From assembly GCF_003351045.1 (NCBI RefSeq), contig NZ_QQZY01000002.1, forward strand, positions 248,001 to 312,000: 64,000 nt of DNA, written 5' to 3'. Under the pieces are notes generated by a model. The model was given only the letters and a program-made list of their open reading frames with translations. It was not told where the DNA came from and did no database searches. Below, in pieces: positions 34,919-45,362 of the stretch; positions within the stretch are counted from its first letter, which is position 1, and every line of letters starts with the position of its first letter. This DNA comes from Gaiella occulta (lineage in GTDB: Bacteria; Actinomycetota; Thermoleophilia; Gaiellales; Gaiellaceae). The translations under genes and the position numbers were made by a program.

Positions 34919-37900
34919 TCAGCCGCCGATCCCGATGCGCTCCTGCAGCGAGAGCACCGTCTCGGCCCGGGCGTTGGCGATCGCGTGCACCGCCGCGGCG
35001 GCGCCGGAGATCGTCGTGATGCACGGCACCCGGGCGCTGATCGCGGCCTCGCGGATGCGGTAGCCGTCGGCGCGCGCGCCCGAGCCCTGCGGCGTGTTGA
35101 CGATGAGATCGCAGCGCCCGTCGCGCACGAGGTCGACGACCGTGCGCTCGCTCGCGTCCGCGTCGGCGACCTTGGCGATCTCCTCCACGTCGAGGCCGGC
35201 TGCCCTGAGGGTGCGCGCCGTGCCCTCGGTGGCGACGAGCGTGAACCCGAGCCCTGCGAGCGCCGCCGCGATCGGCGCCACGCTCGGCTTGTCGGCGTCG
35301 TTGACCGACAGGAATGCGGTGCCGGAGGTCGGGAGCGGCCTGCCGGCGGCGCGCTCCGCCTTCGCGAACGCGGTCGGGAGGTCGGCGGCGCTCGCCATCA
35401 CCTCGCCGGTCGAGCGCATCTCGGGGCCGAGCACGGCGTCGGAGCCCGGGAAGCGCGCGAACGGCAGCACGGCGGCCTTCACGCTCACGTCGGTCGGCCG
35501 CGGCGTCGGCAGCCGCAGGTCGCGCAGCTTCTGCCCCGCCGCGAGCTTGCACGCGGCCTCGACGAGGTTGATGCCGATCGCCTTCGACACGAACGGAACG
35601 GTGCGCGACGCGCGCGGGTTCGCCTCGAGCACGTAGACCGTCGAGTCGGCGATCGCGAGCTGCACGTTGAGGAGCCCGACGACCCCGAGCGCCGGCCCCA
35701 ACCGCTTCACGACATGCTCCACCTCGAGCGTGTTCGCGAGCGTGAGCGACTGCGCCGGCAGCACGCAGGCCGAGTCGCCCGAGTGCACGCCGGCCTCCTC
35801 CACGTGCTGCATGACGGCGGCGATGACCACGTCCTCCCCGTCGCAGAGCGCGTCGACGTCGACCTCGATCGCGTTCTCGACGAAGCGGTCGAGCAGCACC
35901 GAGCCGGAGACGGCCGCCATCGCCTCGCGCAGCTGCCCGTCGTCGTAGCAGACGCGCATGGCGCGGCCACCGAGCACGTACGACGGGCGCACGAGCACGG
36001 GATAGCCGATGCTCGCCGCCGCCGCGAGCGCCTCCTCCTCGCCGTCGACGGTCGCCCACGGCGGGCAGCGCACGCCGAGCCGGTCGGCGAGCGCGCCGAA
36101 CAGCTCGCGATCCTCGGCCAGGTCGATCGCCGCGTGCGGCGTCCCCATGATCGCGTACCCGGCGGCCTCGATGTGCCGGGCGAGCCGCAGCGGCGTCTGG
36201 CCGCCGAATTGCGTCACCACGCCCTCGGGGCGCTCGCGGTCGAGGACCGCGAGCACCTCCTCCGGTGACAGCGGCTCGAAGTAGAGCCGGTCGGACGTGT
36301 CGTAGTCGGTCGACACCGTCTCGGGATTGCAGTTGATCATCACCGCCTCGTAGCCGAGCGCGCGGAAGGTCTGCACGGCGTGGACGCAGCAGTAGTCGAA
36401 CTCGATCCCCTGCCCGATCCGGTTCGGCCCCGAGCCGATGATCACGACGCGCGGCTTCGTCGCGGGCGGCAGCGGCTCGTCCTCCTCGCCCCACGTCGAG
36501 TAGTAGTAGTTCGAGCCCGCCTCGACCTCGCCCCCGCAGGAGTCGACACGGCGGTACGAGGGCCGGATTCCCCTGGCGTAGCGGACGCGGCGCACGTCGT
36601 CGCCGCTCGTCCCCCACGCCGCGCCGATCGAGTCGTCGCCCCAGCCCGCGCGCTTGGCACGGCGGATATCGCGCGAGGCGAGCTCGCGGCGCGCCTGCGC
36701 GAGCTGCTCCGTGAACCACGGGTGCACGCCCTCCGGGATGTCGTCGAAGGTCGCCCACGGCGTCGGCGCGCCGGGGTCGAGCTCGCGCGAGCCGAATGCC
36801 TTCAGGAACGCCTCCGAGAACGTGCGGCCGATGCCCATCGCCTCGCCCACGGACTTCATCTGCGTGCCGAGGGTGGGATCGGCGCCGGGAAACTTCTCGA
36901 ACGCGAAGCGCGGGAACTTCACGACCACGTAGTCGAGCGTCGGCTCGAAGCTCGCCGGCGTCGTCTTCGTGAGGTCGTTCGGGATCTCGTCGAGCGTGTA
37001 GCCGACGGCGAGCTTGGCCGCCACCTTGGCGATCGGGTAGCCCGTCGCCTTCGACGCGAGCGCCGACGAGCGCGAGACACGGGGATTCATCTCGATGACG
37101 CGGAGCGCGCCGGTCTCCCGCGAGCGCGCGAACTGGATGTTGGAGCCGCCCGTCTCGACGCCGACGGCGCGGATGATGGCGGCGGAGGCGTCGCGCAGCT
37201 CCTGGTAGGCCTCGTCCGAGAGCGTCATCTGCGGCGCGACGGTGACGGAGTCCCCGGTGTGCACACCCATCGGGTCGAGGTTCTCTATCGAGCAGACGAT
37301 GACGACGTTGTCGTTGCGGTCGCGGATCACCTCGAGCTCGAACTCGTCCCAGCCCTTCACCGACTCCTCGACGAGCACCTGCGAGATCGGGCTCTCGCGC
37401 AGGCCGCTCTCCACCTGGCGGCGGAGCGCGGCCCGGTCGTCGGCGAAGCCTCCGCCGTGCCCGCCGAGCGTGAAGGCCGGCCTCACCACCGCCGGAAGTG
37501 TCACGCCGTGCAGGTCGTCGAGCGACGTGACGATACGCGACGCGGGCGTGGTGAGGCCGCAGCTCTGCACCGCCTCGCGGAACAGCCGCCTGTCCTCGGC
37601 ACGGCGGATCACGTCCACCCGCGCGCCGAGCAGCTCGACGCCCAGCTCGTCCAGCACGCCGGACTCGGACAGCTCGACCGCGAGGTTGAGAGCGGTCTGG
37701 CCGCCGAGCGTCGGCAGGATCGCGTCCGGGCGCTCGCGGCGCAGCACGTCCGCGACCGCCTCCAGGTCGAGAGGCTCGACGTAGGTGCGGTCGGCGAAGC
37801 CGGGGTCGGTCATGATCGTGGCCGGGTTCGAGTTGATCACGATCGTGCGGTAGCCGTCCTCGCGCAGCACCTTGAGCGCCTGGCAGCCGGAGTAGTCGAA

Positions 37901-37975
37901 CTCGCAGGCCTGGCCGATCACGATCGGGCCCGAGCCGATCACGCAGATCGAACGCAGGTCGCGCCGCGCGGGCAT
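34919..37975 (-). CDS. carB: Carbamoyl-phosphate synthase large subunit
   Basis: The 1018-residue enzyme makes carbamoyl phosphate for pyrimidine and arginine synthesis. Two homologous ATP-grasp halves are present: the first opens [22 protein letters not shown] and the second [23 protein letters not shown]-terminal MGS-like allosteric domain carries [10 protein letters not shown] and [20 protein letters not shown]. It is about 50 residues shorter than in E. coli, with all domains present. ATG shares a base with the carA stop (TGATG). Confidence 0.97.
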   Translation of the reverse strand: MPARRDLRSICVIGSGPIVIGQACEFDYSGCQALKVLREDGYRTIVINSNPATIMTDPGFADRTYVEPLDLEAVADVLRRERPDAILPTLGGQTALNLAVELSESGVLDELGVELLGARVDVIRRAEDRRLFREAVQSCGLTTPASRIVTSLDDLHGVTLPAVVRPAFTLGGHGGGFADDRAALRRQVESGLRESPISQVLVEESVKGWDEFELEVIRDRNDNVVIVCSIENLDPMGVHTGDSVTVAPQMTLSDEAYQELRDASAAIIRAVGVETGGSNIQFARSRETGALRVIEMNPRVSRSSALASKATGYPIAKVAAKLAVGYTLDEIPNDLTKTTPASFEPTLDYVVVKFPRFAFEKFPGADPTLGTQMKSVGEAMGIGRTFSEAFLKAFGSRELDPGAPTPWATFDDIPEGVHPWFTEQLAQARRELASRDIRRAKRAGWGDDSIGAAWGTSGDDVRRVRYARGIRPSYRRVDSCGGEVEAGSNYYYSTWGEEDEPLPPATKPRVVIIGSGPNRIGQGIEFDYCCVHAVQTFRALGYEAVMINCNPETVSTDYDTSDRLYFEPLSPEEVLAVLDRERPEGVVTQFGGQTPLRLARHIEAAGYAIMGTPHAAIDLAEDRELFGALADRLGVRCPPWATVDGEEEALAAAASIGYPVLVRPSYVLGGRAMRVCYDDGQLREAMAAVSGSVLLDRFVENAIEVDVDALCDGEDVVIAAVMQHVEEAGVHSGDSACVLPAQSLTLANTLEVEHVVKRLGPALGVVGLLNVQLAIADSTVYVLEANPRASRTVPFVSKAIGINLVEAACKLAAGQKLRDLRLPTPRPTDVSVKAAVLPFARFPGSDAVLGPEMRSTGEVMASAADLPTAFAKAERAAGRPLPTSGTAFLSVNDADKPSVAPIAAALAGLGFTLVATEGTARTLRAAGLDVEEIAKVADADASERTVVDLVRDGRCDLIVNTPQGSGARADGYRIREAAISARVPCITTISGAAAAVHAIANARAETVLSLQERIGIGG

Positions 37976-39021
37976 CAGCGGGCCTCCACCAGGTCCGCGA
38001 CCCAGCGCTCGAGGATCGGCCAGGCATCGTGGGTTCCCGGCCCGGCCTCGGGGTGGAACTGGACCGAGCGCGCGTTCATGTCCGGGAAGTCGAAGCCCTC
38101 GACGGTGCCGTCGTAGAGCGACACGTGCGTCGCCTCCTCGCCCGCGGCCGCGCGCACGGCGAAGCCGTGGTTCTGGCTCGTGACGAGGACACGCCCGGAG
38201 CGCCGGTCGAGCACCGGATGGTTCGCGCCACGATGGCCGAACGGCAGCTTGAAGGTCTCGTGCCCGGTGGCGAGACCGAGCAGCTGGTGGCCGAGGCAGA
38301 TCCCGAGCACGCTCGTGCGCCCGAGCAGGCTCCGGATCACCTCCACCTCGGCCGTCAGCGGCTCGGGGTCGCCGGGCCCGTTCGACAGCAGCACGCCGTC
38401 GAAGGAGGCGAGCCGGTCGGGATCCGCGAGGTGCGGGAACACGGTGACTGCGGCGCCGGCGGCACGCAGGCGCCGCATGATCGACGTCTTCGCGCCGTAG
38501 TCGACGACGGCGACGCGCACCTTGCCGTCCTCGTTGTAGACGGCAGGCTCCGCGCGCGAGACGGCCGCGACGAGCGCCCGGCCTTCCATCGGCGGCTGTG
38601 CGAGCACCTGTTCGAGCGCGTCGCCGACCGGGAGCGCGGACTCGTCGGCGACGGCGACGGCGCGCATCGCCCCGGATTCGCGGATCCGCAGCACGAGCGC
38701 CCGCGTGTCGAGCTCGTCGAGCGCGACGATGCCGTGCCCGGCGAGCCATGCCGGCCAGGTCTCGCCGCCGCAGCGTCGCATGAGCACCGCCGCCGCCCAC
38801 GGCCTCGCCGACTCGAGGCGCTCGTCCGCGACGCCGTAGTTCCCGATCATCGGCGCCGTGAAGCACACGAGCTGCGCGGAGAAGCTCGGGTCGGTGACGG
38901 TCTCCTGGTATCCCGTCATCGCCGTCGTGAACACCGCCTCGCCGAACGCCGCGCCGGGCGCGGCGACGGAGCGCCCGCGGAAGACGGTGCCGTCCTCGAG
39001 CAGCAGATATCCGGCCGTCAT
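37975..39021 (-). CDS. carA: Carbamoyl-phosphate synthase small subunit
   Basis: The 348-residue glutaminase subunit feeds ammonia to CarB. The N-terminal domain has [19 protein letters not shown] and [12 protein letters not shown]. The class I amidotransferase domain has the nucleophile in [12 protein letters not shown], the [10 protein letters not shown] motif and the His-Glu pair in QFHPEAGPG. The ATG overlaps the pyrC stop by 4 nt. Confidence 0.97.
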   Translation of the reverse strand: MTAGYLLLEDGTVFRGRSVAAPGAAFGEAVFTTAMTGYQETVTDPSFSAQLVCFTAPMIGNYGVADERLESARPWAAAVLMRRCGGETWPAWLAGHGIVALDELDTRALVLRIRESGAMRAVAVADESALPVGDALEQVLAQPPMEGRALVAAVSRAEPAVYNEDGKVRVAVVDYGAKTSIMRRLRAAGAAVTVFPHLADPDRLASFDGVLLSNGPGDPEPLTAEVEVIRSLLGRTSVLGICLGHQLLGLATGHETFKLPFGHRGANHPVLDRRSGRVLVTSQNHGFAVRAAAGEEATHVSLYDGTVEGFDFPDMNARSVQFHPEAGPGTHDAWPILERWVADLVEAR

Positions 39022-40301
39022 GCCGCGAACACCACGCGGCCGTCGGCGACGGTCTTGACGACCGCGCCCCGCAACGTCCGCCCGAGCAACCACGAGTTGA
39101 CCGAGCGCGAGCGCGTCTCCTCCTCGCTGACCGTCCAGCGGGCCTCGAGATCGAGAAGCACGACGTTCGCGACCTCGCCCTCGGCGATCCGCGGCAGCGG
39201 CAGGCCGAACGCCTGCGCGGGTCCTGCCGACATGCGCTCGAGTACCAGCTCGAGCGGGAGCACGCCGGGTTCGACGAGGAACGTGTAGAGCGCCGAGAAA
39301 GCGGTCTCGAGGCCGATGACGCCGAACGGCGCCTCCTCGAAGGGCACGTCCTTCTCGTGCCGTGCGTGCGGCGCATGGTCGGTGGCGACGCACGCGATCG
39401 TGCCGTCGCGCAGGCCATCGAGGAGCGCCTGCCGGTCGTCCTCCGACCGCAGCGGCGGGTTCATCTTCACGTTGGTGTCGAGTGTGCGCACGGCGTCGTC
39501 GGTGAGGCAGAGGTGGTGTGGCGTGGCCTCCGCGGTCACGGCCACCCCGCGCGCCTGCGCAGCTCTGACCGCGGCCACGGACTCACGCGCCGAGACGTGC
39601 ATTATATGCAAAGACCTCTGCTCGTATGCAGCTAGGGCGCAGTCGCGCTCGATCATCGTCGACTCGGCGACCGACGGCCACCCTGCCAGCCCGAGCTCGG
39701 CGGAGACGGCGCCCTCGTGCATCTGCCCGTCGCGCGAGAGCGTCGGCTCCTCCTCGTGCAGCGCCAGCGGCCGCCCCGCGACGGCGCTGTACTGCAGGGC
39801 GCGCCGCATGAGCCCGGCCGATACGACGGGCTTGCCGTCGTCGCTGAAGCCCGCGGCCCCGAGCGCCGCGAGCTCCGCCATCTCGGTCAGCTGATCGCCC
39901 CGCAGGCCCCTGGAGATCGCCGCCACGAACCCCGTCGGCACGACCGCCTCCGCGCGCGCCGCCTCGATGAGCGCGCCGAGCACCGAGGCGCAATCGACGA
40001 CGGGATCGGTGTTCGGCATCGCGAGGATCGCGCAGTAGCCGCCTGCTGCCGCGGCGGCGGTGCCGCTGGCGACGGTCTCCTCGTCCTCGCGGCCGGGCGT
40101 GCGCAGGTGGACGTGCGGGTCGACGAACGCCGGCGCCAGCACGAGGCCGCGAGCCGCCTCCGCGGCGGGCTCGAGCCTGGTGATGCGCCCGTGCTCGATC
40201 GCGACGTCGAACGCGCCGTCGACGCCTCCGGCCGGGTCGAGCACGCGTGCGCCCTCGATGCGCAGCGTGTCGCGCGCGCCGCCGCGGCAGAAGAGCGTCA
40301 T
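39018..40301 (-). CDS. pyrC: Dihydroorotase
   Basis: The 427-residue class I dihydroorotase cyclises carbamoyl aspartate. Metal ligands lie in [23 protein letters not shown] and [18 protein letters not shown] and EATPHHLCL are also conserved. The stretch encoding LHIMHV (39595-39615) contains rare AT-rich codons including ATA, an odd local dip in GC. The ATG overlaps the pyrB stop by 4 nt. Confidence 0.96.
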   Translation of the reverse strand: MTLFCRGGARDTLRIEGARVLDPAGGVDGAFDVAIEHGRITRLEPAAEAARGLVLAPAFVDPHVHLRTPGREDEETVASGTAAAAAGGYCAILAMPNTDPVVDCASVLGALIEAARAEAVVPTGFVAAISRGLRGDQLTEMAELAALGAAGFSDDGKPVVSAGLMRRALQYSAVAGRPLALHEEEPTLSRDGQMHEGAVSAELGLAGWPSVAESTMIERDCALAAYEQRSLHIMHVSARESVAAVRAAQARGVAVTAEATPHHLCLTDDAVRTLDTNVKMNPPLRSEDDRQALLDGLRDGTIACVATDHAPHARHEKDVPFEEAPFGVIGLETAFSALYTFLVEPGVLPLELVLERMSAGPAQAFGLPLPRIAEGEVANVVLLDLEARWTVSEEETRSRSVNSWLLGRTLRGAVVKTVADGRVVFAA

Positions 40302-41275
40302 GCGACCTCCAGTGCCCGAACGATCTCGACCGGTCCGCTCGTGAGCAGGTCGTAGAGCACAGCCATCCGCACGACGAGACCGGCGCGCACCTGCTCGCTC
40401 ACGAGCGCAGCGCCGGAGTCGGCCACGCGGGGGTCGATCTCGACACCCCGGTTCATCGGCCCCGGGTGCATGACGACCTGCCCTGCGCGAACGCGGTCGG
40501 GCGTGATCCCCCACAGCGCGGTGTACTCGCGCAGGGACGGCACGAACGCGGCGCCGGGCAGCATGCGCTCGTGCTGCATGCGCAGCACGTAGACGACGTC
40601 GGCGTGCGCGATCTCGCGGATGTCCGTCGTCGTCGCACAGCCCAGCGCCTCGATCCCGCGCGGCAGCAGCGTCGGCGGAGCGACGAGCGTCGTGCGGGCG
40701 CCGACGAGCGCGAGCGCCTCGACGAGCGAGCGGGCGACGCGCGAGTGGAGCACGTCTCCGACGATCGCCACGTGCAGGCCCTCCAGCCGGCCAAGGGCTT
40801 CCCGCATCGTGTAGAGGTCGAGCAGCGCCTGTGTCGGATGCTGGTGCTTGCCGTCCCCGGCGTTGACGACGTGGGCCGCGGTCGCGCCTGCCACCACCTG
40901 CGGCGCCCCGATGCACGGGTGCCGGATCACGATCACGTCGGGGTCGTACGCGGCCAGCGTGAGGGCCGTGTCCTTCAGAGACTCGCCCTTGTCGACCGAC
41001 GAGCCCGACGAGCGCAAGGACATCGTGTCCGCCGAGAGCCGCTTCGCGGCGAGGTCGAAGCTCGAGAGCGTGCGCGTCGAGGACTCGTAGAAGAGGTTGA
41101 CGACGAGCCTGCCGCGCAGCGCGGGCAGCTTCTTCACCTCCCGGTCGAGCGAGCGCGCGAGGGTCGCGGCCGTGCCGAGGATGCGCTCCACGTCCTCGCG
41201 TCCGAGGTCGGAGACGGCGAGGAGATGGCGGCGCGGTGGGGACGGCGGGCGGCCTGCGAGCCGGATCTCAGCCAT
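40298..41275 (-). CDS. pyrB: Aspartate carbamoyltransferase catalytic subunit
   Basis: The 325-residue enzyme joins carbamoyl phosphate and aspartate. The carbamoyl-phosphate loop reads NLFYESSTRTLSSFDLAAKRL; SSVDKGESLKDT, KHQHPTQALLDLYT and HPGPMNRGVE are also present. No regulatory PyrI gene is near, so it is probably an unregulated trimer or associates with dihydroorotase. It overlaps pyrR by 8 nt. The N-terminal 15 residues are Pro-rich. Confidence 0.96.
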   Translation of the reverse strand: MAEIRLAGRPPSPPRRHLLAVSDLGREDVERILGTAATLARSLDREVKKLPALRGRLVVNLFYESSTRTLSSFDLAAKRLSADTMSLRSSGSSVDKGESLKDTALTLAAYDPDVIVIRHPCIGAPQVVAGATAAHVVNAGDGKHQHPTQALLDLYTMREALGRLEGLHVAIVGDVLHSRVARSLVEALALVGARTTLVAPPTLLPRGIEALGCATTTDIREIAHADVVYVLRMQHERMLPGAAFVPSLREYTALWGITPDRVRAGQVVMHPGPMNRGVEIDPRVADSGAALVSEQVRAGLVVRMAVLYDLLTSGPVEIVRALEVA

Positions 41276-41861
41276 CGTTCCCCTCCGCTCGGCCGAGCAG
41301 CAGCACCCGGTCGACGTCGTCGACTTCGAGCAGCTGCACCTGGACGCGCTCGGCCCGTGCCGTGGGCAGGTTCTTGCCGACGTAGTCGGGCCTGATCGGA
41401 AGCTCGCGGTGCCCGCGGTCGACGAGGACCGCGAGCTGCACGCGGGCGGGGCGCCCGTACTCCAGGAGCGCGTCGATGGCCGCGCGGATCGTGCGCCCCG
41501 TGAAGAGAACGTCGTCGACCAGCACGACGGTCTTGCCTTCGAGCTCGAAGTCGAGCGTGGTGCCGCGCACGACGGGCTGTGCGTGCCGTGGCGCGCCGCC
41601 TGCGCGCACGAGCACGTCGTCGCGGTGGAAGGTGATGTCGACGGAGCCGAGCGCGACCTCGACACCCGAGCGCTCGGCGACGAGCCTGCGCAGGCGCCGG
41701 GCGAGCGGCACGCCGCGGGTGTGGATGCCGACGAGGGCGACCTCGCCGAGGACGTCGTTGCGCTCGATGAGCTCGTGCGCGATGCGGGAGATGGTGCGCG
41801 AGAGCGCTTCGGCGTCGAGCAGTTCCTTCGGCGCCGGCCGGCTCGGCAGATGGGTCGTCAT
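41268..41861 (-). CDS. pyrR: Pyrimidine operon regulator PyrR
   Basis: PyrR is a uracil-phosphoribosyltransferase-fold RNA-binding protein that senses UMP/UTP. The 197-residue product has VALVGIHTRGVPLARRL, VDITFHRDD and the PRPP motif VVLVDDVLFTGRTIRAA. I use ATG 41861, which has AAAGGAG at 7 nt, rather than an earlier in-frame start. A PyrR-binding hairpin lies immediately before that ribosome site, so the protein probably represses translation of its own operon. Confidence 0.95.
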   Translation of the reverse strand: MTTHLPSRPAPKELLDAEALSRTISRIAHELIERNDVLGEVALVGIHTRGVPLARRLRRLVAERSGVEVALGSVDITFHRDDVLVRAGGAPRHAQPVVRGTTLDFELEGKTVVLVDDVLFTGRTIRAAIDALLEYGRPARVQLAVLVDRGHRELPIRPDYVGKNLPTARAERVQVQLLEVDDVDRVLLLGRAEGNDG

Positions 41862-41874
41862 CGTGCTCCTTTCC

Positions 41875-41888
41875 GGCCTCACGGGACC
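41875..41888 (-). promoter_or_regulatory. PyrR-binding RNA hairpin in the pyr operon leader
   Basis: On the minus strand the leader reads GGTCCCGTGAGGCC, matching the known PyrR-binding loop ARUCCNGNGAGGYU at all internal positions; the outer A and U are replaced by a G and a C that can still pair. CCGG on both sides forms the stem. It ends just before AAAGGAG of pyrR, and no terminator follows. This fits translational repression as described for mycobacterial PyrR rather than attenuation. Confidence 0.8.
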
Positions 41889-41913
41889 GGCTTAAAGGGG
41901 GACTCGAGTGATG

Positions 41914-42666
41914 TTAGCGGTGGGCGACGACGACGAGCTGCTCCAGCCTCACCTCGACGCGGTCGGGGAGCTCGCGCTCCGCGCGCGCGGAGCCCTCGCG
42001 CAGCTCGTCGGCGTCGAGCAGGTCGAACGTCGAGATGTGCCGTCCCCGGATGCGCGCGAGCGCCTGCTCGCGAGCGAGCGTCTCCACGGACCGAACGCGG
42101 ATCGCCGCGGTCGCCGCGAAGCCGGCGCTCGCAAGCTGCCGCTCGAGCTCCCGCGGCGAGGGGAAGCGATGCCGGTCGATCACGGCGATCGACGGGAAGA
42201 AGCCGCGCAGCCAGTAGCCGTCGAAATGGTCGGGATGGAATGTCGCGATCGCGAGCCTCCCGCCCGGCGCGAGCACGCGGAAGGCCTCGGCGAAGGCGGC
42301 GGGGCGGTCGACGAGGTGGACGACGAGCGACATCGTGACGCGGTCGAACCAGCCGTCGCGGAAGGGCAGGTCCTCGGCGCAGGCGCGCTTGAGCCCGACG
42401 CCGCGGGGCACGCGCCGCCGCGCGACGGCCAGCATCTCGGCGCTCGGGTCGATCCCCCACACCTTCGCGTGCGCGCGCTCGACGAGCGCCGTGGCGAGCT
42501 GGCCCGTGCCGCAGCCGACGTCGAGCAGGCGCCGGCCGCGCAGGTCGGCGGCCTCCACGAGCACCTCGAAGCGCTCCCACCAGGCGGCGGAGGTCGGGCG
42601 CAGGTCGTCGTAGCGGGCGGCACGCTCGTCGAAGCGCGGAGCGCGGCCGTCCGCTGCGGGCGTCAC
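41914..42666 (-). CDS. SAM-dependent class I methyltransferase
   Basis: The 250-residue protein has the SAM motif RRLLDVGCGTGQLATAL (about residues 40-57), IDPSAEMLAVARR, CAEDLPFRDGWFDRVTMSLVVHLVDRP and LAPGGRLAIATFHPDHF. It is of the UbiE/Methyltransf_11 type; the substrate is unknown. The GTG start overlaps the RNase Z stop by 4 nt. The C-terminal third is less conserved and probably sets specificity. Confidence 0.9.
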   Translation of the reverse strand: MTPAADGRAPRFDERAARYDDLRPTSAAWWERFEVLVEAADLRGRRLLDVGCGTGQLATALVERAHAKVWGIDPSAEMLAVARRRVPRGVGLKRACAEDLPFRDGWFDRVTMSLVVHLVDRPAAFAEAFRVLAPGGRLAIATFHPDHFDGYWLRGFFPSIAVIDRHRFPSPRELERQLASAGFAATAAIRVRSVETLAREQALARIRGRHISTFDLLDADELREGSARAERELPDRVEVRLEQLVVVAHR

Positions 42667-43643
42667 TGCGGGGCGTCCGCGGCGGGGAGGTGTCCGCGCC
42701 GCGCCCCCCGCGGGACGAGCACGGGCGCTCCACGCTCCGGGAAGGGAATCTCGATCGTGTCGAAGTCGCGCGGCACGACCGTGGCGGGGAACAGCTGGCG
42801 CGCCTCGGCGGCGACGTCCGGGCCGAAGTACCGGCTCGACAGGTGCGTGAGCGCGAGCAGCCGCACGCCGGCCTCCCGGGCCACGAGAGCGGCCTCGCCC
42901 GCGGTCGAGTGCCCCGTCTCCCGGGCGCGCCCGCGCTCGTCCGCGCAGAACGTCGCCTCGTGCACGAGCACGTCGGCACCGTGCGCGGCGTCGACGACGC
43001 TGGCGGCGGGGCCGGTGTCGCCCGTGAGCACGACGCTGCGGCCCGCGCGCGCCTCCCCGAGCACCTGCTCGGGCGTGACGACCGATCCGTCGGCGAGCGT
43101 CACCGCCTCGCCGCGCTGCAGCGCGCCGCGCTCGCGCCCGTGTGGGACGCCGAGCGCGTCGGCCGCCGCCACGTCGAAGCGTCCGGGCCGCGCCTGCTCC
43201 ACGAGCGCGTAGCCGAGCGCGGGGACGCCGTGGGAGACGCGGAACGGCCGGATCGCGTACTCGCCGCGCTCGAGCGCGTCTCCCGCCTCCAGCTCGACCG
43301 TTGCCACCTCGTAGGTGAGCTTGCCGATGACGCGCCGCAGCGTCCCGAACAGGTCGCGCAGGCCCGTCGGGCCGTAGACCGCCAGCGGCAGCTCGCGGCC
43401 GCGGAGCGCGAACGTCTTCAGCATGCCGGGCAGCCCCAGCGTGTGGTCGGCATGGAGGTGCGTGACGAAGATCTCGGGCAGGTCGACGAGGCCGACGTCC
43501 GAGCGCAGGAGCTGGCGCTGCGTCCCCTCGGCGCAGTCGATCAGGATGCGCTCGCCGCCGCGACGCACGAGCGTCGCGGCGGGGGCGCGCTGAGCCGTCG
43601 GGGCGGAGCCTGACGTCCCGAGGAAGACGACGTCGAGGTCCAC
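42663..43643 (-). CDS. rnz: Ribonuclease Z
   Basis: The 326-residue metallo-beta-lactamase-fold nuclease trims tRNA 3' ends. The start is FLGTSGSAPTAQR, then ILIDCAEGTQRQLLRSDV, the zinc motif THLHADHTLGLPGML, SVVLTGDTGPAASVV and LLALTHLSSRY. I start it at GTG 43643 because TAGAAT lies 8 nt upstream; ATG 43664 would place the -10 box inside the gene. It fits with tRNAs here that lack encoded CCA. Confidence 0.93.
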   Translation of the reverse strand: MDLDVVFLGTSGSAPTAQRAPAATLVRRGGERILIDCAEGTQRQLLRSDVGLVDLPEIFVTHLHADHTLGLPGMLKTFALRGRELPLAVYGPTGLRDLFGTLRRVIGKLTYEVATVELEAGDALERGEYAIRPFRVSHGVPALGYALVEQARPGRFDVAAADALGVPHGRERGALQRGEAVTLADGSVVTPEQVLGEARAGRSVVLTGDTGPAASVVDAAHGADVLVHEATFCADERGRARETGHSTAGEAALVAREAGVRLLALTHLSSRYFGPDVAAEARQLFPATVVPRDFDTIEIPFPERGAPVLVPRGARRGHLPAADAPQ

Positions 43644-43711
43644 GGAGCGGGATTCTAGCGGCACGTCCTGCTCCGCCCTCTCCGCGCGCCCACGTGTCGT
43701 AGGCTGCGTTC

Positions 43712-45337
43712 GTGGGCGACCGGCTACAGGGTGGACATCTCGTCGCGCAGGCGATTGCCGCCGCCGGCGTCGACGTCGTCTTCACGCTCTCCGGCGGCCA
43801 CGTGATGCCGATCTACGAGGGTTGCAGGCGCGAGCGCGTGCGCGTCGTCGACGTGCGGCACGAGCAGTCCGCGGCGCATGCGGCGGAGGCGTGGGGACGT
43901 GTCCGCCGGCAGTGCGGCGTCGCCGTCGTGACGGCGGGCCCCGGGGTGACGGGCACGGTCACCGCGGTCGCGAACGCATCTGCCGCCCAGGTGCCGTTGC
44001 TCGTGATCGGCGGCGCCCGGCCGCTCGTCCAGGCAGAGCGTGGGGCACTCCAGGAGTTCGACCAGCTCTCGATCTTCAAGCCGATCACGAAGTGGGCCGG
44101 GGTGTGCGCGCACGCCTCGCGCCTGGCCGAGTACGTGGCGATCGCCTTCCGTCATGCGCTCGCGACGCCGCGCGGACCGGTCTACCTGGAGCTGCCGATG
44201 GACGTGCTGTTCGAGGAGGCCGAGGCGGACGCGCCTCCCGTGCCGCCGCCGGCACCGGCACGCGTGCTCGGCGATCCGGACGCCGTCGAGCGCGCCGCCG
44301 CGCTGCTCGCGCGGGCCGAGCGCCCGGCCGTCGTCGCCGGCTCCGGCGTGTGGTGGGACGGCGGGGCCGACGCGCTCGCGCGCCTTGCCGAGGCGCTGCA
44401 GGCGCCCGTGTTCCTCAACGGCTCGGGCCGCGGCTCGCTGCCGCCCGATCATCCGCTCTTCTTCCAGCACGCACGGAGCGCGGCCCTCGACACCGCCGAC
44501 GCCGTGCTCGTCGTCGGCGCCACGCTCGACTTCCGCCTGCGCTACGGCCGCTTCGGCACGGGCACGCTCGTCCACGTCCACGGCGACCCGCGCGAGCTCG
44601 GGCGCAACCGCGTTCCCGACGTGGGCATCGCCGGCGACTGCGCGACCGTGCTCGACGCGCTGGCGGGGCTCATCCCCGCCGCCGCCGCGCGGGAGGCGTG
44701 GCTCGAGAGCCTGCGGGAGACCGAGGCGGCATGGTGGGCCGGGCGCCGGCACGAGATCGAGTCCGACGCCGCTCCGCTCCACCACTACCGGCTCGGCGCC
44801 GAGCTCGACCGCGTCCTCGACCCGGGAACGGTGGTGATCGGCGACGGCGGCGACGTCGTCGCCGCCGTGTCGCGCGTGCTGCGCGTCCATCGGCCGGGCC
44901 ACTGGCTCGATCCGGGCCCGTTCGGCTGCCTCGGCGTCGGCCCAGGCTACGCGCTCGGGGCCGGGCTCGCAGGCTTCGGCGAGGCGATCGTGGTCGTGAT
45001 GGGCGACGGTGCCTTCGGGCTCAACGGGATGGACTTCGACACGCTCGTGCGCTTCGGCGTGCCGGCCGTGCTCGTGGTCGGCAACGATGCAGCCTGGGGT
45101 GAGATCCGCATCCCCCAGGTCGGCATCTACGGTCGCGAGGGCGAGGTGGCGACACGCCTGGCGGCGAGTCGCTACGACCGGCTGTGCGAGGTGTTCGGCG
45201 GACACGCAGAGCATGTCGAGCGGGCGTCGGATCTCCGCCCCGCGCTCGAGCGGGCACTCGCTGCCGGCCGGCCGGCGATCGTGAACGTCATGCTCGACCC
45301 GGACGCGATGGCCGGGCATGCGTACCGCGGCATGTAG
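43712..45337 (+). CDS. ThDP-dependent enzyme of the acetolactate synthase-like family
   Basis: The 541-residue protein has the N-terminal PYR domain with the activating Glu in DVRHEQSAAHAAEAWGR and VVTAGPGVTGTVTAVANA. A central FAD/ADP-type domain follows, then the C-terminal PP domain with the ThDP motif VVMGDGAFGLNGMDFDTLVRFGVPAVLVVGNDAAW. It resembles IlvB-like and 2-hydroxyacyl-CoA lyase or oxalyl-CoA decarboxylase proteins. No small subunit or ilv gene is near, so it is probably not the biosynthetic acetolactate synthase. GTG follows TAGGCT by 6 nt. Confidence 0.85.
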   Translation: MGDRLQGGHLVAQAIAAAGVDVVFTLSGGHVMPIYEGCRRERVRVVDVRHEQSAAHAAEAWGRVRRQCGVAVVTAGPGVTGTVTAVANASAAQVPLLVIGGARPLVQAERGALQEFDQLSIFKPITKWAGVCAHASRLAEYVAIAFRHALATPRGPVYLELPMDVLFEEAEADAPPVPPPAPARVLGDPDAVERAAALLARAERPAVVAGSGVWWDGGADALARLAEALQAPVFLNGSGRGSLPPDHPLFFQHARSAALDTADAVLVVGATLDFRLRYGRFGTGTLVHVHGDPRELGRNRVPDVGIAGDCATVLDALAGLIPAAAAREAWLESLRETEAAWWAGRRHEIESDAAPLHHYRLGAELDRVLDPGTVVIGDGGDVVAAVSRVLRVHRPGHWLDPGPFGCLGVGPGYALGAGLAGFGEAIVVVMGDGAFGLNGMDFDTLVRFGVPAVLVVGNDAAWGEIRIPQVGIYGREGEVATRLAASRYDRLCEVFGGHAEHVERASDLRPALERALAAGRPAIVNVMLDPDAMAGHAYRGM

Positions 45338-45362
45338 GGACAGCGGCGGAGCACGCATCGGA

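Noticed and set aside
34919-39418. A 1499-codon open frame covering carB and the region upstream
   Set aside because: Only the part from ATG 37975 matches CarB; the rest is an Arg-rich antisense-like frame over carA, typical of GC-rich DNA.
39595-39640. AT-rich patch with TATAAT on the minus strand inside pyrC
   Set aside because: It encodes the conserved HIMHV metal-binding motif and has no matching -35 box, so I see no reason to call an internal promoter.
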